Both the position numbers and the translations under genes were made by a program. Below the pieces are notes generated by a model that worked only from the letters and a program-made list of their open reading frames with translations, ran no database searches and was not told where the DNA came from. A DNA stretch of 64,000 bases from Strigamia acuminata (lineage: Eukaryota > Arthropoda > Chilopoda > Geophilomorpha > Linotaeniidae): NCBI GenBank assembly GCA_949358305.1, contig OX442324.1:6143575-6207574 (forward strand). Reading direction: 5' to 3'. Every line of letters begins with the position of its first letter. Within the stretch, counting starts at the first letter, position 1. Shown here in pieces: positions 59,075-64,000 of this stretch.

Positions 59075-62000
59075 CTGAAGGGCGTCGTCCATGGCAGAAA
59101 AAAAACAATAAAAAAAACCGAAAAAAGACATAAAAAGCAAAAACGGGCAGACCGAGATGGATGCAACTACACCAGCCAGCTTTTGTTTGGGGGTCCCTTA
59201 TGGTTGTTGTGTCTCTCTAGGGGACCCCGGGTTGGCAAGTGGGGTGTGAAGTGTGCGCGTCAGGAGCCCCGTACAACACCGTAACGAGCAACAAGAAAAG
59301 CTAAGAACGATAAGCCTCGCTGAATGAGAAATATGTTGCACGTGAGATAACTATCTGCAACCCTCAGGATTTCTCCACAAATGACACTTTGTTCCCAACA
59401 GACACACCAGCTTTTGTTTTTATCAATTTTTACCCCCAAATTACACATTACGCGCACTTGTACCTGAATGTACCTCACAAAACTTCTTCTTATACTTAAT
59501 TACTACGAACCAATTTTAATCGAATTTCGAGAGATATTGATTCGAGCTTGCGAGTTGAGAAACACCACGGGTCGCCAAAGGCTTGAAAACTTGATATTTA
59601 ATTGAATTAAGTTCAAAGGGGGTGACTGAAAAATCAAATGACGAGAGAAACGAGACGAGACGAAAACTTTCGCTAATAATTTTCTGCGTATACGTTTTAA
59701 ATTAAAAGCTCAAGTGAATATTTCCTCTCAATATTTTTGTTTCAAATTAATTAATTAATTAATAAGAGTGACGAATAAACAGGATTAAAACACACACATA
59801 AATCCACAATCTCTCGGAGAAAACGAGTATAAAATTCAAGTTAATTCGGCGCCCGAAATGAACGAGTTTTAGTTATCGCGCGTTTCTCACCTTCCAAATT
59901 GAAAGGTCAGCTGTTCTTCCTCATGCAAACAAATTAGTGAAGGGCAGCATCCCTTTTAAATTTCCCTTTCGGCCCAGTCGCTTTTCAAGCCTCCCAGCAA
60001 TGCGATTGCTCGTCTTTCATCCTTCTAGACTCAACTCGTGATTTGTGAGCAGCCGTTTCCGTTTCCTGTGGTAACTGCGCGTGTCGCTCGGTCGATGAAA
60101 CGCGTAAGCAAGCGGCAAAGTGGCGAACAAGTCAAGTTGGCCAACTCAAATTCAATTCCATTCGCAATTCCGCTCTGCAACATGAATCTAGAAGCAAATG
60201 TATGTATATATATCGAGTACACTTCATTTCTATCATTTATTTCAGTTTTAAAAAACTAATAATTCTCATTAAATAAAAAAAATAGAAATAAATAAATATA
60301 TAAATAAATAATGTGTGGCATTGATTATCAAATGGAAAGTTTGCAATGCGGGTTGTACTAAAGTGCCGGTTCGTTTTAATATCGCAACATCTCTCATGTT
60401 TGCATAAATTTAACTCACGAGTAAAGTTGGAAAGCGACAAATGGGAATATGTTTGCCATGTCAGCAAACTCATACTCGGATAAATAAATATTTAAAAAAA
60501 AAAAAATCAAATGGCGGCAATAAACTTGCAAATTACATCCATATCGCAAATATTGCGCACTTAAAAATCGTAATGAACTCAAACTTTTTTTAATACCTCG
60601 TAAATTCCCAACAACAAAAACAAACAAACTTTTTATTAACACCCAATTAAAGGTGTAAACCCCCTCTTTGGAACAATACGAGTGTATGCAATTTGCCTAA
60701 TTAAGATAAACGCGTTGCCATTGGCAAATATTTAAAATTGATTGCCAAATCCATCAATTTGGCATGAACCAAGGAAAACATATTCAAACATATTCAAAAT
60801 AAATTAGTTGTTCAAGATGAGTGTATAATAAAATCCCGGGGGGGAATTGAATTGATGAAGCACAACAAAAGTCGAGCTAATTGAAGCCAATTGCGAGGGT
60901 TTAAAGCGCTTGCCTTGCGCCTTAGCCTTCACGTGGTGTTCGGTGAGCGTCATTCATCATCGACGGCACTCGAGGCGCCGTTATCGGCCGAGGATGCGGC
61001 GGGAATTCGTGTTGGGTCGCCTCCGAATAAATCACGCTCGCGACTTTCTCTTACGCGATTACGAGAAGCGATCAGGCAGCGAAAAGAGAAGAGAGAGAGA
61101 GAGAGAGCGAGAAAAATTTATGGGCGTCAGCGTGTCAGCGGACAAAAGTGAGGGGTACCGCTAAGGCACCAACAAACGCCCACAAACATGAAAGATGCGC
61201 TTCAATAGAAAAGACACCGTTAATGTGATTAAAGCGATGTCACTTCGCCGGTTATTAGCACTGCAATACATCACTCACTTGACAACTCTCTGCGCAATCG
61301 ATACATATTGCTTCGTTTCGTTTCTCTTTTATTTACCTTTCTCCGTCAAAATTGCACGACGGAAATTGCCACTGTTCCCTGGCGTTTGACTCGACTTTAC
61401 TTCCTCATCCGAGCTTCATCCGCCTGTCATTGGTGCACGTGAGACTGAGTGCGACACACATAATTCCCTTGTCCGTTTCTTTTCATTTTGGCTCACAATG
61501 AGCAATAAAAAAATCTAAAAAATAAAAAAATAAAATAAAATAAAATAAAATATATGGTAGATGGAAACTTTTATCATTTAAAATTTTTTCCGCCACATTG
61601 CCGAATCCTTTTTAGCAAGTGCGCAGAGGAAATGAAAGAAAGACGAAAGAAAGAAAGAAAGTCGATGGAGCGCCGTGACCTCATCTTTTGGCTGACAATT
61701 TACACGAGTGGATATCGCGAAAACTTTGCTGTGCAAGCATGATTTACTGAGCGGAATTCTTGAGCAGATATTAAATGAAATAATAAGCTCCAAATTCATT
61801 AGGCATAAAGATGAGGGCTGCTTAATTTCGTTTGTTTGCGCGTTAAGTGTCGGGCCATGATTGTATAAAATAGGCCTAATCACTAACCTTGACATCCATC
61901 AAGAATAATGGAGTACGCGCATAAATCAAAAGTGTATCGTTGTCGTAAAGTTTAAATAATTGCGATTTAAATGACCGAAACTATCAAAAGCGGGCGTGTC

Positions 62001-64000
62001 AACATGCGTGGATCTCGGCTAACGCGCATAAATTTCGCTGGATGTTTGGAAATCGGCGAATTTTAAATACCGTGTTGATTGGACCGGCCGATCTTAGTTT
62101 ATTTTTAGACGTGTTGCTGATTGTAAATTATGCATTCTGGTGGCGAAAGGCAACATTAATATTCAAACGATGGATTATAATTTCACGTGTCTTTTTCAAT
62201 AAATTACAATGCAAATGTTGGGGATTAAAATTCACAACAAACAAAAATCCCATAGAAAAATATCGATAGGTACCTACAATTCAAGCATCGCAATTCCCAA
62301 AGAAATAATAAAAAGAAATGCCTTTCTACACTTGTTATCGAACCATTTACCAACTACGGTATGTCAATATGCAATATCTTTTCGATAACTTATACAAAGA
62401 ATCCTTATACAATTTCCTTTCAAAATTTTGATGCAAATTTATTTTTTCTCTCGGGCAAAAATATTCAATAGTTTCAAATGAAGGCGTTTGATAAATAAAG
62501 CAATAAGAAAAGATAAAAAAAAAAAAAGAAGAAGAAAAAAAGATTCGCGAACAAAAAAGGCGTCGTGAGACTGGATCTACCAACAAGTTAGCTGCCAAGC
62601 CAACTTAATCACTTGTGTCAACAACGGACGTAATGAGATGTTCATGTGTCGGCCGCCGATTGCGTTTATGATGGCGGCTCTAAATACAGAAGAAGAAAAA
62701 AGAAACAAGCACAAAAAAAAAATTTCTGAAAAAAAAAAGAAAGAATTCCAAAAAAAAATTAAATGAAAAATAGAAAGATAAAAAGAAAAGGCGACACCTC
62801 AGCCTCCCACGGATTTATCGCCACCGCCCACCTGCTGCCTCTCGCGGGCCCATGGTTTAATTAAAGAGCACGAGACACGACACAAATTATGAATATAAAA
62901 AAAAACCCGAAAGATTAGACAAGAAAATGATCTAAAAAAAAAAAGCCACATATATATAAAAATGTAAATTAATATGAGCGCAATGGAATATGCACATAAT
63001 CACATTTAGAAAACAAAAAGGGAAAAGAAAGAAATCGCGCTTTTGAAATTGTTTGAGCAAATTTTTGCAAATCCGTTTAATGAGCGCATAAATCATGATA
63101 TAGAAAGGGAAGTGCCATAAAACAAAATCTTGTAACGAGATCCCAAGAGGCAAAACTCGCAAAGATATACTCAGAACTCGACTCACTCATTCACTCGCTT
63201 GGCAACGGATTAGGATCAGCATCTCGTCGGGTCGGTGTTGCATGTGTAATGAGGGCCACAGAGGGCACTAATGGTTCTCTCAACCAAGGAAGACTAATTT
63301 ATTTTTTCTCCTTACGCAAATGTGTAGACCTAGGGACACAAGACTCGGTCGAGGCAGATTCGATTAATGGCCCGAGGGGGGAATAGACCAGCATGATGGA
63401 ACTCGCTGTAATTAAGCCTAATTATAAAGATAATGTTGAGAGGAACTTTTTTTTCTTCTTCTTCTCTTCTCTTCTCTCCTCTTTCTTTTCTTTTTCAACC
63501 GGAGTTTCCAAGAGGGTTAGGACTGATAACAAATCACTGACAAATTTGCTTACAGAAGAATCTAATCAAAGTGTTCGATCTAATGAGAAAAGGAACTCCA
63601 GCCTTAATCTCTCACTGAAGGGTCAGTGTATCATCATCAAGTATTTCCTACACCGACATATACAAATAGGAGAGAGACAAAAAAAATTAATCGTTTGAAA
63701 AATTGACAATAAAATGACAGTAATGAAATAATAACAAATGTTTGAGATTTGAAAATCACGTTTAACAGATTTGACAAGCTAATGACCCGAAATTACCATC
63801 ACACATGGTCACTTACCACTTACCGGTCCGATACGATGACAGGAAAGAACCCTAGAGAAAATGTCACACGGGTTTACTTGTCGCGAACTGAGGCTGACAG
63901 ACTAATTCAATTAGTAAAAATGGCGGGATTTAAAAGAAGCCATCTCCTTTAAAATTATTAGCGAGCGTTAAACGTGTAATGGCAGCCACTGAAAAGCACT

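Larger units (their letters stand above)
52381..64000. other. Gene-poor stretch to the window end
   Basis: No recognised protein gene. Notable content: candidate minus-strand exons at 53258-53323, 56382-56416 and 59026-59074; a 28-nt splice-flanked segment near 63830-63857 (minus); GA tracts (about 54937-54960, 57053-57080, 61086-61110); an A/T hairpin (56225-56258) and a poly(T) run (56318-56344). Single X-box-like sites with one mismatch occur near 55064 and 60708. Confidence 0.45.

Overview
This is invertebrate (metazoan) nuclear DNA: AT-rich, with spliceosomal introns, simple repeats and poly(A)/poly(T) tracts. No operon, ribosome-binding-site, CRISPR or phage-like structure was seen. Two genes are well supported, both on the minus strand. 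Most introns of the first are only 52-85 nt, which together with recurrent GA/CT tracts suggests a compact protostome genome, plausibly an arthropod. The species cannot be named from sequence alone.

Layout. 1-1.1 kb: 3' flank with a block of nested perfect palindromes (about 0.59-0.82 kb). 1.14-5.81 kb: a 17-coding-exon cadherin (755 aa by my splicing) with signal peptide, about five extracellular cadherin repeats, one membrane span and a serine-rich tail. Its N-terminal repeats recall protocadherin-15/Cad99C. 5.87-6.83 kb: candidate 5' UTR exons and a promoter carrying two RFX-type X-box motifs; a third X-box lies inside the first coding exon. 9.2-10.8 kb: a leucine-rich-repeat, single-pass membrane receptor with its whole coding sequence in one exon, a 5' UTR splice acceptor and a C-terminal PDZ-ligand-like end. 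10.8-64 kb: about 53 kb with no recognisable protein gene.

The gene-poor part is not featureless. It holds a roughly 2.3 kb complex satellite at 29.2-31.5 kb (two families of hairpin-forming units, a higher-order repeat, a GC-rich inverted-repeat insert and a 33-bp minisatellite), a GC/CpG-rich promoter-like island at 42.1-42.7 kb, a second cluster of three X-boxes at 50.2-52.4 kb, several short splice-flanked candidate exons, and many microsatellites.

Both genes encode adhesion or recognition receptors of the kind used in neurons and epithelia. X-boxes upstream of a protocadherin-15-like gene would fit RFX control in ciliated or mechanosensory cells, and the 53 kb flank of the LRR gene could be its regulatory landscape. 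Both are inferences. All positions were read by eye; no search or alignment was run.
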